64,000 nucleotides of DNA from Bacteroidota bacterium (GTDB lineage Bacteria; Bacteroidota; Bacteroidia; Chitinophagales; Chitinophagaceae). The position numbers and the translations under genes were made by a program. Each line of letters starts with the position of its first letter. Position 1 is the stretch's first letter. The stretch covers positions 1-64,000 of the forward strand of contig JABDGU010000008.1 of assembly GCA_013285905.1 (NCBI GenBank), written 5' to 3'. Positions 53,254 through 62,263 of this stretch are shown here, one piece after another. The notes beneath the pieces are model-generated. The model was given only the letters and a program-made list of their open reading frames with translations. It was not told the DNA's origin and did not search any database.

Positions 53254-56037
53254 TTAATCAAATTTGTAGCGTACGCCTATTAAATAGTTTGCTCCGAAAT
53301 AGTCTTTTTCAATCAATGTGTTATTTGGTAATGTTTGATAAGGCAATTGGTAGCTGCCTCCAGTAAACTGTGTTTTAGATTGCAGCAATTCAATGATCAC
53401 CGGTGTATTGAATATATTATTCAGTTTGGTATAAACAGACAAATGCTTCCGAATACTTTTTTCGCATGAAAAATCAAAGAAAGAAGTGGCCTTTTGCCAA
53501 TAATCCAAACCCTCAAATGCCGAAAGAAAAGCAATGCGCCTGCCGGTATAGACCCAAGTCAGATGCGCATCAAAACCAAGCGATGGATTTTTATAAATAA
53601 GGGATAGATTTGCAACATGTGCAGATTGCCCCTGCAAGGGCCTTGTGTCTGATACCGTGTAATTATATAAATTCCCACTGCTATCGCGCAAGCGCGAAAG
53701 TTTTGTGGCAGTTATGGAAGAGTTGGTGTAGGTATAATTTGCAGAAATGCCGAAATAATGGAAATACTTTGTTATTACTATTTCTGCCCCATAATTCACA
53801 GCAGGTTTGCCCGTAACATTAGTAGGTGTGAGTTCGCCCATAGATACTTTTCCAGGCTCTGTTGAGAGCAAATACTCAATAGGGTTTGTGATATTTTTAT
53901 AGAATGCCCCAACGAACACCTCATCTATGCCCTTTGGAAACCACTCATACCTCAAATCAAAGTTCCGGGCCACCGTATGATTCAAACTATCATTACCGGT
54001 TTCTGTATAATATTCTCCATTGAAATGATATGGCACCAACTCAAAAAAGCCCGGCCTTGCTATGGACTCGAAATAAGAAAGTCGAATATTTTCTTCGGGG
54101 CTTAAGACATATTTAAAATGCAGGCCACGCAACACATCTGTATATCTGTATTCCGCGCTTTGTCCATAAACTAAAGCAGGATTCACGTTCATGCTATAAT
54201 CCTGGTGCGTATTTTCTATTCTGAGCCCTGCCAAAACCTGTAGTTTATTAAACGATACTTTAAATTGCCCGTAAGCTGCGGCTATGTTTTCGGTAACAAC
54301 ATAATTAAGATCATTATTCACATCACCGGCGGGCTGTTCAACGCTCATAGCAGCATTATATATATTATCGAAAGGCTGATTAATAGTGGCGGGAAGCAAA
54401 GTATAGTCATTATAATAATTGTTTCTTTGTTTGTTACGATACATTGTGCCTGCCATGCATTCAATATCTTTTCCGAAAAGGAATGGAGTATATGCAAAAT
54501 CGAGATAAGCAGACCTGTCTTCATCTTTTGTACGTTCCCAACTATTATCGAAGGATATGAAACGTTGCGGCGAGGTAACAGAATGGCCGGAAGCATCCAG
54601 GTAGGCGTTTGCAGTTGTTTGCAAGTCCGTCATATCGGGGACATCTTTTTCGGCAGCAGAATATACAAATGAGTAATCTATTTTAAAGTTATCTGTAATC
54701 AAGTGCTTGCCCTGCAAAGTCAGGTTTTTTATTACTTCTTTACTAAATGTAGCGCGACTTGAATAGTCCACTTGCCCGGTGCCTGCACCAGTCCTGTCTA
54801 TCTGCACCGAAGTATCAATAATGGTACGGGTTTGCAATTCATTTAGCTGCAGGTAGAGTGCATAAAGGCTCAGCGAGTTGTTCTTATTAAATTCGTAATC
54901 AACTTTTGTATGCAGACCTGTCCTGACCTGCTGTGTTGAGTATTTTCTGAGTTGGAGGTCTGTAATTACAGGTGCATTATTCTCGCCAGGCTGTATGGAT
55001 GGGAGAAAAAAAATACTATTGCTCCCTTTAAAGGTATTTTGATAAGAACCGGAAAAAATAGCGCCTAATTTTTTATTATTTAAAAAGCGGTTGCCAATTG
55101 TGAAACTAAACAAACCATTTGCGGGAGCATTGGTGTTTCTGATATCACCAGTTCTTCTCTGAAAGTCATTTACACTGGCCATATAAGCCGCCCCGTGCAG
55201 TTCCAGTGGGTCTTGCAGGTTTACAGCGGTTTGGGGAAAACTCTGGTAGCTCCTGTCAAAAAGTGTTTGGTTATAACCTGTGGCAGCGCTGGCATATATA
55301 ACAAGTTGGTCGGGGGCATTTTTCATTACCAGGTTCACTACACCGCCAATTGCATCATCTTCCATATCAGGTGTTAGTGTTTTTATTACTTCCACCCTAT
55401 CCACTATCTCCGCAGGAAATATATCCATAGGAACATAGCGCATCTTATCATCGGGGCTGGGAATAATAATACCATTTACCGATGTATAATTGTAGCGTTT
55501 ATCAACACCGCGTATGATTGCAAAACGGGCCTCCCCGGTATTATCTCTTTGTACTGTTACCCCGGACGCCCTTTGCAACACATTTGCGACTGTTATATCC
55601 GGCAACAATTCAATTGTCCTGGCGGAGATTATATTTAAGAGGTTATTACTGCTTTTTTCAATATTCCCAGCTTCTGCATCGCTGCCATTTTTAAGTGTTC
55701 CATTTATCTTTACTTCTGCTAGTGAAGTTGAGGCAGGTGCAATGGAATAATTGATAATAATTGTTTCTGTATCACTTATACCTATGTACTGCAAATATGT
55801 TTTGAATGAGGGGTAGCTGATCTGAAATTGATATGTACCGGCAGGAATATTATGCAGAGCATAGCTACCATCTAAACCCGTTACTGTGCCATATACCGTA
55901 TTATTAAGCATAACCACAGCTCCAGCTATGGGCCCGCCATTTTGTTTATCGCTGATATTACCTTTTATTGTAGCAGCACAACAACTAAAAGTTTGAAGAA
56001 TGGAAAGAAAAATAAAAAAACGTTTAAAAAGATACAT
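53254..56037 (-). CDS. TonB-dependent outer-membrane receptor
   Basis: A 927-residue receptor. After a signal peptide comes a carboxypeptidase-like regulatory domain (GNISDKQNGGPIAGAVVMLN, about 23-105). The plug domain follows (LPDITVANVLQRASGVTVQR, IIRGVDKRYNY, GGVVNLVMK). A 22-strand-type barrel runs to the end (SLSLIYKNPSLGFD ... YLIGVRYKFD). The C-terminal aromatic Phe is the usual outer-membrane insertion signal. It probably imports a ligand delivered by the adjacent lipoprotein. Confidence 0.92.
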   Translation of the reverse strand: MYLFKRFFIFLSILQTFSCCAATIKGNISDKQNGGPIAGAVVMLNNTVYGTVTGLDGSYALHNIPAGTYQFQISYPSFKTYLQYIGISDTETIIINYSIAPASTSLAEVKINGTLKNGSDAEAGNIEKSSNNLLNIISARTIELLPDITVANVLQRASGVTVQRDNTGEARFAIIRGVDKRYNYTSVNGIIIPSPDDKMRYVPMDIFPAEIVDRVEVIKTLTPDMEDDAIGGVVNLVMKNAPDQLVIYASAATGYNQTLFDRSYQSFPQTAVNLQDPLELHGAAYMASVNDFQRRTGDIRNTNAPANGLFSFTIGNRFLNNKKLGAIFSGSYQNTFKGSNSIFFLPSIQPGENNAPVITDLQLRKYSTQQVRTGLHTKVDYEFNKNNSLSLYALYLQLNELQTRTIIDTSVQIDRTGAGTGQVDYSSRATFSKEVIKNLTLQGKHLITDNFKIDYSFVYSAAEKDVPDMTDLQTTANAYLDASGHSVTSPQRFISFDNSWERTKDEDRSAYLDFAYTPFLFGKDIECMAGTMYRNKQRNNYYNDYTLLPATINQPFDNIYNAAMSVEQPAGDVNNDLNYVVTENIAAAYGQFKVSFNKLQVLAGLRIENTHQDYSMNVNPALVYGQSAEYRYTDVLRGLHFKYVLSPEENIRLSYFESIARPGFFELVPYHFNGEYYTETGNDSLNHTVARNFDLRYEWFPKGIDEVFVGAFYKNITNPIEYLLSTEPGKVSMGELTPTNVTGKPAVNYGAEIVITKYFHYFGISANYTYTNSSITATKLSRLRDSSGNLYNYTVSDTRPLQGQSAHVANLSLIYKNPSLGFDAHLTWVYTGRRIAFLSAFEGLDYWQKATSFFDFSCEKSIRKHLSVYTKLNNIFNTPVIIELLQSKTQFTGGSYQLPYQTLPNNTLIEKDYFGANYLIGVRYKFD

Positions 56038-56179
56038 TATCCTTTGATTTTAATTTTTTTATTTACTTTCGGTATGCTTTATGAAACATATCGAAATATA
56101 CAAAAGAAGTTTTATTAAGCAAACAAACCTCCATTTATACTCAATAAGTTCTAAACAATAGCAAAAACAACTCCCGACA

Positions 56180-57103
56180 ATGAGAAATATTTTATTCGCA
56201 GTATTATTTTGCCTGTTCGCAAATAGTACATCACTTTGCAATGCACAAACGCTTATCCATTACTGGCATTTTAATAACTATGCCGCGACCAGCACCTATA
56301 CGCCTAATATTACCGCTATAGCGGCAGACTATTCTGATCTACCTGCATCGAACGCAAGGATACTTTATGCAGAACAAGCAGGGGTATCATCTGCTTATTC
56401 CACTTATATTGAAGGTTTTGTATCGTCTGTAACAGATTATGATACCGTTAACTTAAGAATGAGCCAGGCTGCCGGAAATTATATACGCGTGCATAATCCA
56501 AGTGACAGTATGGAGCTTTTGTTTTACACCCCATCAACCGGATTTAATAATCTTGTGCTCACGTTCGGAACTTCACGTCCTGTTAATGGCATGATACATC
56601 AAAATTATGATTACAGTGTTGATAGCGGCGCGAACTGGATAAGTAGCGGATTGTCTTTACTGACAGATTCGGTGCTAAGTACTTTTCAGCGTATTACACT
56701 TACGTGTACTAATGCAGCTGTAAATAATAATCCCAAACTTGTTTTCAGGATTACATGGACAGGAAATATAACAGGCACCAGCGGCAATAACAGGTTTGAT
56801 AATGTTTCTTTAGACGGAGATACCATTTCCGGGCCTTCATCTGTTAATCAAATAAGCGCCGAGGCTGCACTTTATACTTTGTATCCCAATCCTGTAATAA
56901 ATACGCTTTCTATTACTTCAACAACTGAAGGCCCCAAGCATATACACATCACCAATATTATTGGGCAAAAAATGTTTGAAAGCGCAGCAGAAGGAAAAGT
57001 ATTTCATATAAATACATGCAATTTTCCTGCCGGATATTATTATATATCCATTGGCGAAGAAAGCGCGGGGAAAACAAGTATGCTGAAATTTTTAAAGAAT
57101 TAA
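56180..57103 (+). CDS. Secreted protein with T9SS type A sorting domain
   Basis: A 307-residue protein: signal peptide (ending LCNAQ), a galactose-binding-like beta-sandwich region (LIHYWHFNNYA, YSVDSGANWIS, NNRFDNVSLDGD), and a T9SS tail (LYPNPVINTLSI ... LKFLKN). It may bind carbohydrate, but this rests on fold-like pattern only. It diverges from the TonB-receptor gene. Confidence 0.8.
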   Translation: MRNILFAVLFCLFANSTSLCNAQTLIHYWHFNNYAATSTYTPNITAIAADYSDLPASNARILYAEQAGVSSAYSTYIEGFVSSVTDYDTVNLRMSQAAGNYIRVHNPSDSMELLFYTPSTGFNNLVLTFGTSRPVNGMIHQNYDYSVDSGANWISSGLSLLTDSVLSTFQRITLTCTNAAVNNNPKLVFRITWTGNITGTSGNNRFDNVSLDGDTISGPSSVNQISAEAALYTLYPNPVINTLSITSTTEGPKHIHITNIIGQKMFESAAEGKVFHINTCNFPAGYYYISIGEESAGKTSMLKFLKN

Positions 57104-57140
57104 TTCAGACGGCATAAGTGAAGATAACAAAGTAAAACTG

Positions 57141-57653
57141 TTATTTTATTGGCAGGGCCAGCCTATCTGCCAGCCAAGTGGCCGATAATGGCACCAACCA
57201 TTTTTCGAGCAGTTCTTTTTTAGTAAGAGCTATATTATTGAAAGTAAGTGTATCCTTGTTCAGGTAGCCTTTGTCGATGGCATATTGCACCTGGTCGAAG
57301 GGCAGCATTTCGGTTTTACCTTTTACAAGAAAAGTGACAGCCATACGGTCGAAGAAATTGACCTTGTACTGGCGCTCCATGCTTTTTATAAGCCTTACTG
57401 AGGAATCCGTGCTACAACCACTAACGTTTGTGCCTGTTTCATCCGCCATTACAATCACAAACTGCTTGAAAAGTAATTTAGCCCAACCCTTTACCGGTGC
57501 GCCATGTGTTAACCATTGAGTGTAAAATTGCTCTAATTGCTCATTTATCTGCAGTTCTTCTTTATCAGAAAAAGGCCGGCTGCTTTGATATATCCACACC
57601 CTCGATTCATTTGCAAAATTTGCAGGCAGCATATTATTTAATTCCTGTTGCAT
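57141..57653 (-). CDS. Conserved Bacteroidota protein of unknown function
   Basis: A 170-residue protein starting at 57653 (MQQELNNMLPANFANESRVW). It matches a Bacteroidota-wide family that databases often label ABC transporter ATPase. No Walker motif is present, so that label looks wrong. It contains GTNVSGCSTDSSVRLIKSME and ends WLADRLALP. An AATGTGG-rich tract (57671-57731) lies directly upstream. Confidence 0.75.
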   Translation of the reverse strand: MQQELNNMLPANFANESRVWIYQSSRPFSDKEELQINEQLEQFYTQWLTHGAPVKGWAKLLFKQFVIVMADETGTNVSGCSTDSSVRLIKSMERQYKVNFFDRMAVTFLVKGKTEMLPFDQVQYAIDKGYLNKDTLTFNNIALTKKELLEKWLVPLSATWLADRLALPIK

Positions 57654-57670
57654 AGTGCAAAGGTAAGTTA

Positions 57671-57731
57671 ATTTGAAAAAATGTGCAGAATGTGGGGGAA
57701 TGTGGAAAATGTGATGAATGTGGGGAATGTG
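57671..57731. repeat. AATGTGGGG-like tandem tract upstream of 57653
   Basis: Degenerate repeats of GAATGTGG (GCAGAATGTGGGGGAATGTG, GAAAATGTGATGAATGTG, GGGAATGTGCC). Compare 39031-39080. Confidence 0.65.
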
Positions 57732-57742
57732 CCGGCATGCTG

Positions 57743-57764
57743 TTGTTGGACAGGCGACCAACAA
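57743..57764. repeat. TTGTTGG/CCAACAA hairpin repeat
   Basis: Arms TTGTTGG (57743-57749) and CCAACAA (57758-57764) enclose ACAGGCGA. CAGGCGACCAACAA is shared with 43371-43384. Confidence 0.7.
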
Positions 57765-57789
57765 GGGCAATACAATATTATTTTGGGCT

Positions 57790-58407
57790 TTAATTGAGCG
57801 TTTCAAAAGAGCCTTGACGGGTATATTTATCGGCATTGGCACTTATCCAGCTTTTCAGAGTGTTGCCCATATCTTTTCTGTGTAAGGCAGTAGCCACAAG
57901 GCTAAAACCTTGATTGGTGAAATGGCTATTGATGAGAATGCGTTTGTCGTCTGCAATAAAGATCATTACCTCCCGCTGGTCTTTATATTGGTCAATAGCT
58001 TTTGAAATGATCTGAAACACTTCTGGCGCTTCGGGATGATGGAAGACTGCTAATTGTTGCGCCTTCAGAAAATTTTCTAATAAGGCCATATTCTTCGTAG
58101 CGAAAAACTGAGTGGGAATACTTACAAATTTTAAAGATTGGATATAACGGACAAGACTAACAAAGAAGGGAATAAATATTATGGAGAAAGCAAGCACTAC
58201 CTGATATTTCGTTTTATGCTCCTTATCATAAAAATGGCTGGATAATAAAAACAACCCAATGATGGCAGTAATAAATGCCACCAGCAAAACGGGAGTAAGC
58301 GTTTTTGCATTTAAGGGATAGCGAAGTTTCTTTTTAATGAAGCCCAGGTCTTTAAGAAGTTTATTGTCCCACTGTGCGTCATTGTTGCCATTAGCTATCG
58401 CTCTCAT
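57790..58407 (-). CDS. Two-helix membrane protein of unknown function
   Basis: A 205-residue protein (start 58407 preferred; 58437 would overlap the upstream gene). Two hydrophobic segments lie near residues 35-55 and 68-85, then a cytoplasmic alpha/beta domain with charged helices. I do not recognise the family. It lies 10 bp after the (Fe-S)-protein gene, so the two are probably co-transcribed. Confidence 0.6.
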   Translation of the reverse strand: MRAIANGNNDAQWDNKLLKDLGFIKKKLRYPLNAKTLTPVLLVAFITAIIGLFLLSSHFYDKEHKTKYQVVLAFSIIFIPFFVSLVRYIQSLKFVSIPTQFFATKNMALLENFLKAQQLAVFHHPEAPEVFQIISKAIDQYKDQREVMIFIADDKRILINSHFTNQGFSLVATALHRKDMGNTLKSWISANADKYTRQGSFETLN

Positions 58408-58417
58408 CTTTTTATTT

Positions 58418-59197
58418 TTATGCCATTGATGCTGCAACCAGTTCGGCTACATCAAGCACTTTCACTGTATCTTCTTTTTCTTTGTTCTTTACTCCGTCTG
58501 TAAGCATGGTGGTGCAGAAGGGGCAGTTGGCTGCAATGATATTTGCGCCGGTTTCCAGTGCCTGCTCTGCGCGTTCGAAATTAATGCGGGTGCTACCCGG
58601 TTCTTCTTCTTTGAACATCTGTGCCCCACCCGCTCCGCAACACATACCGTTTGTCTTGCAGCGCTTCATCTCCACCAATTCCACATCAAGGGCTTCCAAT
58701 ACAGCACGGGGAGCCTCGTAAATATTGTTGCCCCTGCCAAGGTAACAACTGTCGTGGTAGGTGATCTTTTTGCCTTTATATACTCCATCTTCTTTCATCT
58801 TCACACGGCCTTGATTTATCAGGCCCTGCAAAAAGGTGGTATGGTGTATCACTTCGTAATTACCACCAAGCGCAGGATATTCATTCTTCAAAATATTAAA
58901 GCAATGCGGGCAGGCGGTAACTATTTTTTTAACGTTGTATGCATTCAGCGTGTTTATATTGTTATAGGCCATCATCTGGAAAAGAAACTCATTGCCGGCA
59001 CGACGGGCAGGATCGCCTGTACACATTTCTTCTTTGCCCAGTATAGCGAATTTGATGCCTACTTTATCCAGTATCTGCGCAAATGCCTTAGTTATTCTCT
59101 GTGCCCTCTGATCGAAACTGCCGGCACAACCCACCCAAAAAAGCACTTCGGGGTTTTCTCCATTCGCGGCATATTCGGACATTGTTTTTACAGTCAT
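58418..59197 (-). CDS. CCG-domain (Fe-S)-binding oxidoreductase subunit
   Basis: A 259-residue protein of the LutA/GlpC/HdrB type. It has two cysteine-rich CCG modules (EVLFWVGCAGSFDQRAQ and TYHDSCYLGRGNNIYEAPR, with MCCGAGGAQMF). These cluster [4Fe-4S] units and the CCG motif transfers electrons between partners. It works with the membrane subunit encoded at 59747-61075, but hicAB lies between the two genes. Confidence 0.9.
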   Translation of the reverse strand: MTVKTMSEYAANGENPEVLFWVGCAGSFDQRAQRITKAFAQILDKVGIKFAILGKEEMCTGDPARRAGNEFLFQMMAYNNINTLNAYNVKKIVTACPHCFNILKNEYPALGGNYEVIHHTTFLQGLINQGRVKMKEDGVYKGKKITYHDSCYLGRGNNIYEAPRAVLEALDVELVEMKRCKTNGMCCGAGGAQMFKEEEPGSTRINFERAEQALETGANIIAANCPFCTTMLTDGVKNKEKEDTVKVLDVAELVAASMA

Positions 59198-59255
59198 GCT
59201 GGTAGAAATCTCTTATTTTATTTAGTAAAAATTTTACTGTGCATATTCAAAACTG

Positions 59256-59477
59256 TCAGGCAAACATTAACTTCCCTTTTGGCTCAGGAATATTTCTGCC
59301 CAATGATTTTGCAGTATCAATCCACTCTTTCATTATTACCTGTACGTTATTAATTGCATTGGTATATGTTTCTCCATCTGCAAGACAGCCTGGCAATTCA
59401 GGCACTTCAGCGATAAAACAATTGTCATCTTTACTCCAATAAATAATTACTTCGTATTTATTCAGATTGTTTTCCAT
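59256..59477 (-). CDS. hicB: HicB-type antitoxin
   Basis: A 73-residue antitoxin: partial RNase H-like HicB fold with YWSKDDNCFIAEVPELPGC and a helix (AINNVQVIMKEWID). It follows hicA with a 20-bp overlap. There is no obvious DNA-binding C-terminal HTH, as in short HicB forms. Confidence 0.88.
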   Translation of the reverse strand: MENNLNKYEVIIYWSKDDNCFIAEVPELPGCLADGETYTNAINNVQVIMKEWIDTAKSLGRNIPEPKGKLMFA

Positions 59478-59724
59478 TTTGCCATAGTTTATATTTTATA
59501 ATTATTTCTCTCACCTGTTTAACCTGATAAGCTTTTACCATATTATTTTTGGGTTGCAGGTTAATGATTTCAATTACATTTTCCTTGGTAAAAATATGAT
59601 GACTTCCATTTATACGCATTTTAAAACCCAATGACAACAATATTTTTACAACATCATCGAAATGAAAATTATTATCAGAATTTGCAAAAAGTAATGTTGT
59701 TAATAGCTTATCAAATTTACTCAT
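59458..59724 (-). CDS. hicA: HicA-type mRNA interferase toxin
   Basis: An 88-residue toxin with the double-stranded RNA-binding fold. The catalytic His is in NGSHHIF (position about 43). Residues FDDVVKILLSLGF and QVKQVREIIIKY give the expected helices. It is the first gene of the TA pair and is embedded between two (Fe-S)-protein genes. Confidence 0.85.
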   Translation of the reverse strand: MSKFDKLLTTLLFANSDNNFHFDDVVKILLSLGFKMRINGSHHIFTKENVIEIINLQPKNNMVKAYQVKQVREIIIKYKLWQNGKQSE

Positions 59725-59746
59725 AAATTTTAAAACATTTTCAAAA

Positions 59747-61075
59747 TTAATTCAACTCTTCCACCCATGCATCCCTATCGTCGGGACTAAATTTCCAGGG
59801 GGCCATGTTGTTCTCTATATTACCAAACATCAGGTTCCACTCCTGCGGGGCATTGCTGTCCTCCATCACGAGGTTGCGGCGCAACTGCATAATAATAGAA
59901 AGCGGATCTATACTAACCGGACAAGCCTCTACACAGGCCTGGCAGGAAGTGCAGGCGCGCAATTCTTCAACAGTGATATAATTGTTCAAGAGAGATTTGC
60001 CATCATCTACAAATGTTTTGTTCAAATTGATGTTCTTACCCATTTCTTCCATCCGGTCGCGGGTATCCATCATTATTTTGCGGGGAGATAATTTTTTGCC
60101 TGTAAGATTTGCCGGGCAAACATCAGTGCAACGTCCGCACTCTGTGCATGAGTATGCGTCCAGCAGGTTCTTCCAGCTAAGGTCTGTAACATCCTTAGCG
60201 CCGAAGCGATGATGTTCCGCCTGCTCTGTTGCCGCAGGCGCTTTGTCAGGCTCCATCATATACAGCACCTCTTTCTGAATCTCGGGCATATTCTTCACTT
60301 CGCCCTGCGGGGTCAATTTGCCGTAGTAAGCATTGGGAAAGGCAAGGAGAATATGCATGTGCTTGGAATATGGCAGGTAGTTTAAGAAAGCAAAAATGCC
60401 AAGAATATGCAACCACCAGCAAGTACGTTCAAGAGCAATTAATGAGCCGGTGGACGATGATGAAAAAAGAGAAGCGAGGTTGCCTGATATCCAGAATGTT
60501 TGCGTTGCAGTATAATGTTCCACACCCCTACCCTGTAAAATATGATCGGCTGTGTTCATGCTTAGAAACAGCGTCATTAACACGATCTCGGTAATGAGTA
60601 TGAGATTGGCATCGCTTCGTGGCCAGCCATTCAGCTCTTTCATACTCAGCCGGCGCACTTTTAAAATATTTCTGCGGACAAGGAAAATGGCGCATGCTAT
60701 CAATACCAAAGCCGCCAGCACTTCGAAAAAGTCTATAAGGAAGGAGTAAATACTGCCAAGCAAAGGCACAAACATTCTATGCTGACCTGTAATGCCATCT
60801 AAGAATATTTCCAATATCTCTATGTTAATTATAACAAAGCCGGCATAAACAGCAAGGTGCAACAAAGCAGGAATGGGCTTTTTGAACATTTTCTTCTGCC
60901 CGAGTGCCAGGAGAACCATATTTTTCCAGCGCTGTGCTTTATTATCGCTTATATCCTCATCGCGGCCGAGGTTTATATTACGGCGCACTTCTGCTACTTT
61001 TTTATAAAATAAAAAGATGGCGAAGCCGGCACATATTATAAAAAGTATCTGCTGAAGTATATGCATAAACCCCAA
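59747..61075 (-). CDS. Membrane 4Fe-4S dicluster oxidoreductase subunit
   Basis: A 442-residue protein. Residues 1-270 carry about five membrane helices with histidines suited to heme. Residues 300-400 carry two ferredoxin clusters: CTECGRCTDVCPANLTG and CTSCQACVEACPVSIDP. It resembles HdrC/HdrE-like or GlpC-type membrane subunits. With the CCG subunit it should move electrons between the quinone pool and a cytoplasmic donor. Confidence 0.9.
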   Translation of the reverse strand: MGFMHILQQILFIICAGFAIFLFYKKVAEVRRNINLGRDEDISDNKAQRWKNMVLLALGQKKMFKKPIPALLHLAVYAGFVIINIEILEIFLDGITGQHRMFVPLLGSIYSFLIDFFEVLAALVLIACAIFLVRRNILKVRRLSMKELNGWPRSDANLILITEIVLMTLFLSMNTADHILQGRGVEHYTATQTFWISGNLASLFSSSSTGSLIALERTCWWLHILGIFAFLNYLPYSKHMHILLAFPNAYYGKLTPQGEVKNMPEIQKEVLYMMEPDKAPAATEQAEHHRFGAKDVTDLSWKNLLDAYSCTECGRCTDVCPANLTGKKLSPRKIMMDTRDRMEEMGKNINLNKTFVDDGKSLLNNYITVEELRACTSCQACVEACPVSIDPLSIIMQLRRNLVMEDSNAPQEWNLMFGNIENNMAPWKFSPDDRDAWVEELN

Positions 61076-61155
61076 GGTTTGAAGAGGTGAAAATAATTGC
61101 TTTTAGGCTAAAAACATAGTTTTGATTCTTATTGTATCTTTACAGGCAAATAAAA

Positions 61156-62076
61156 ATGAAAAGGCTGATGTATAGGAAAATGTTTGCAAGCATTTGTTTC
61201 TCGATAGGCTTGCTGATACCGGGTAAAATGCTGGGGCAAGGTAAGATAGGTGCGGAAGACCTTGAGAAATTTCATATCATGGAGGACTCCATGCTATTGA
61301 ATATTGATTCTATGTACACAGCCATCATCCCCGATACCCGTCTTTTTTACTGCGAAAAATTTGTACACCAACTGGTAAGAACACTGAAGATACCTAACTC
61401 CTATTATTATGCCTTTGGCAAAATAGAAAAGAAAATAAGCATTATGTATCCTGATGATAAAAGCTTCAGGATATTTAACTGGCAGATAGTGCCAACCGAT
61501 GTGACCCGGCGCTATTACGGAGCTATACAGATGGAAGGTGAAGAATTGAAATTGTACCCATTGGTGGATTACACTACAGAATTAGGCAAAACCGCAGCAG
61601 ACAGTGTGCTTACAAACGGCAAATGGTTTGGGGCGCTTTACTATCGTATCATTACTCACGAAGTGAGCGGCAAACCTGTATATACATTATTCGGCCTGAA
61701 TGCATCGAACCCGATAAGCAATAAAAAAGTGATGGACCCCATGAGTATAACACCCGATGGCCCTGTTTTTGGGGCGGCCATATTTAATATGACAGGCGAT
61801 AAGGACCTGAAATTCGGAAGTATTTACCGTTTCATCATGGAGTATAAAAAGGAGGTGCAGGCCTCGATGAACTGGGATGACGACCTTAAAACCGTATTTT
61901 TTGACAAATTAGTATCGCAGGCCAACGACCCTAACCGAAAATATACATTTGTACCCAGCGGCGAGTATGACGGGTTTAAATGGGACAATGAACAATGGAA
62001 CTATATTACAAACCTGATACCTATTCAGAATTTAAAGGATGGCGAGGCACCATCGGGCACTACTCCAAGCAGGTAA
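61156..62076 (+). CDS. Secreted Bacteroidota protein of unknown function
   Basis: A 306-residue protein; the start at 61156 (MKRLMYRKMFASICFSIG) is preferred to 61132 for its signal peptide (ending LGQ). The mature part is helical/beta mixed with KVMDPMSITPDGPVFGAAIF and a Pro/Thr/Ser-rich tail. It is a family I have seen annotated only as hypothetical. It is divergent from the (Fe-S) genes. Confidence 0.7.
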   Translation: MKRLMYRKMFASICFSIGLLIPGKMLGQGKIGAEDLEKFHIMEDSMLLNIDSMYTAIIPDTRLFYCEKFVHQLVRTLKIPNSYYYAFGKIEKKISIMYPDDKSFRIFNWQIVPTDVTRRYYGAIQMEGEELKLYPLVDYTTELGKTAADSVLTNGKWFGALYYRIITHEVSGKPVYTLFGLNASNPISNKKVMDPMSITPDGPVFGAAIFNMTGDKDLKFGSIYRFIMEYKKEVQASMNWDDDLKTVFFDKLVSQANDPNRKYTFVPSGEYDGFKWDNEQWNYITNLIPIQNLKDGEAPSGTTPSR

Positions 62077-62120
62077 ATCCAACATTTTTTTTTAACTTCG
62101 CACCTCTTTTTTACCATTTT

Positions 62121-62150
62121 TAACCGCAAAGACGCAGAGGCGCAAAGTTT
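62121..62150 (+). repeat. Dispersed GCAAAG repeat
   Basis: TAACCGCAAAGACGCAGAGG then CGCAAAG, directly upstream of the disrupted tRNA. Relatives at 38281 and (inverted) 14984-15027. Confidence 0.75.
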
Positions 62151-62206
62151 CCATGTGTTGATGTGGTATAATAACAGGTGATCCGGCCCGGTAGCTCAGC
62201 TGGATA

Positions 62207-62226
62207 CCTACCTACCGGCAGGCAGG
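62207..62226. mobile_element. 20-nt palindromic insert 1 (D loop)
   Basis: CCTACCTACCGGCAGGCAGG. It is the reverse complement of insert 2 except at one base and is itself an imperfect palindrome. It has no target-site duplication and leaves the surrounding tRNA unchanged. Mobile origin is inference. Confidence 0.8.
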
Positions 62227-62243
62227 GAGCACCAGCCTTCTAA

Positions 62244-62263
62244 CCTGCCTGCCGGTAGGCAGG
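62244..62263. mobile_element. 20-nt palindromic insert 2 (anticodon loop)
   Basis: CCTGCCTGCCGGTAGGCAGG, an imperfect palindrome (arms CCTGCCT/AGGCAGG). It sits between A38 and G39 of the tRNA. It could pair with insert 1 to form a long hairpin. Confidence 0.8.
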
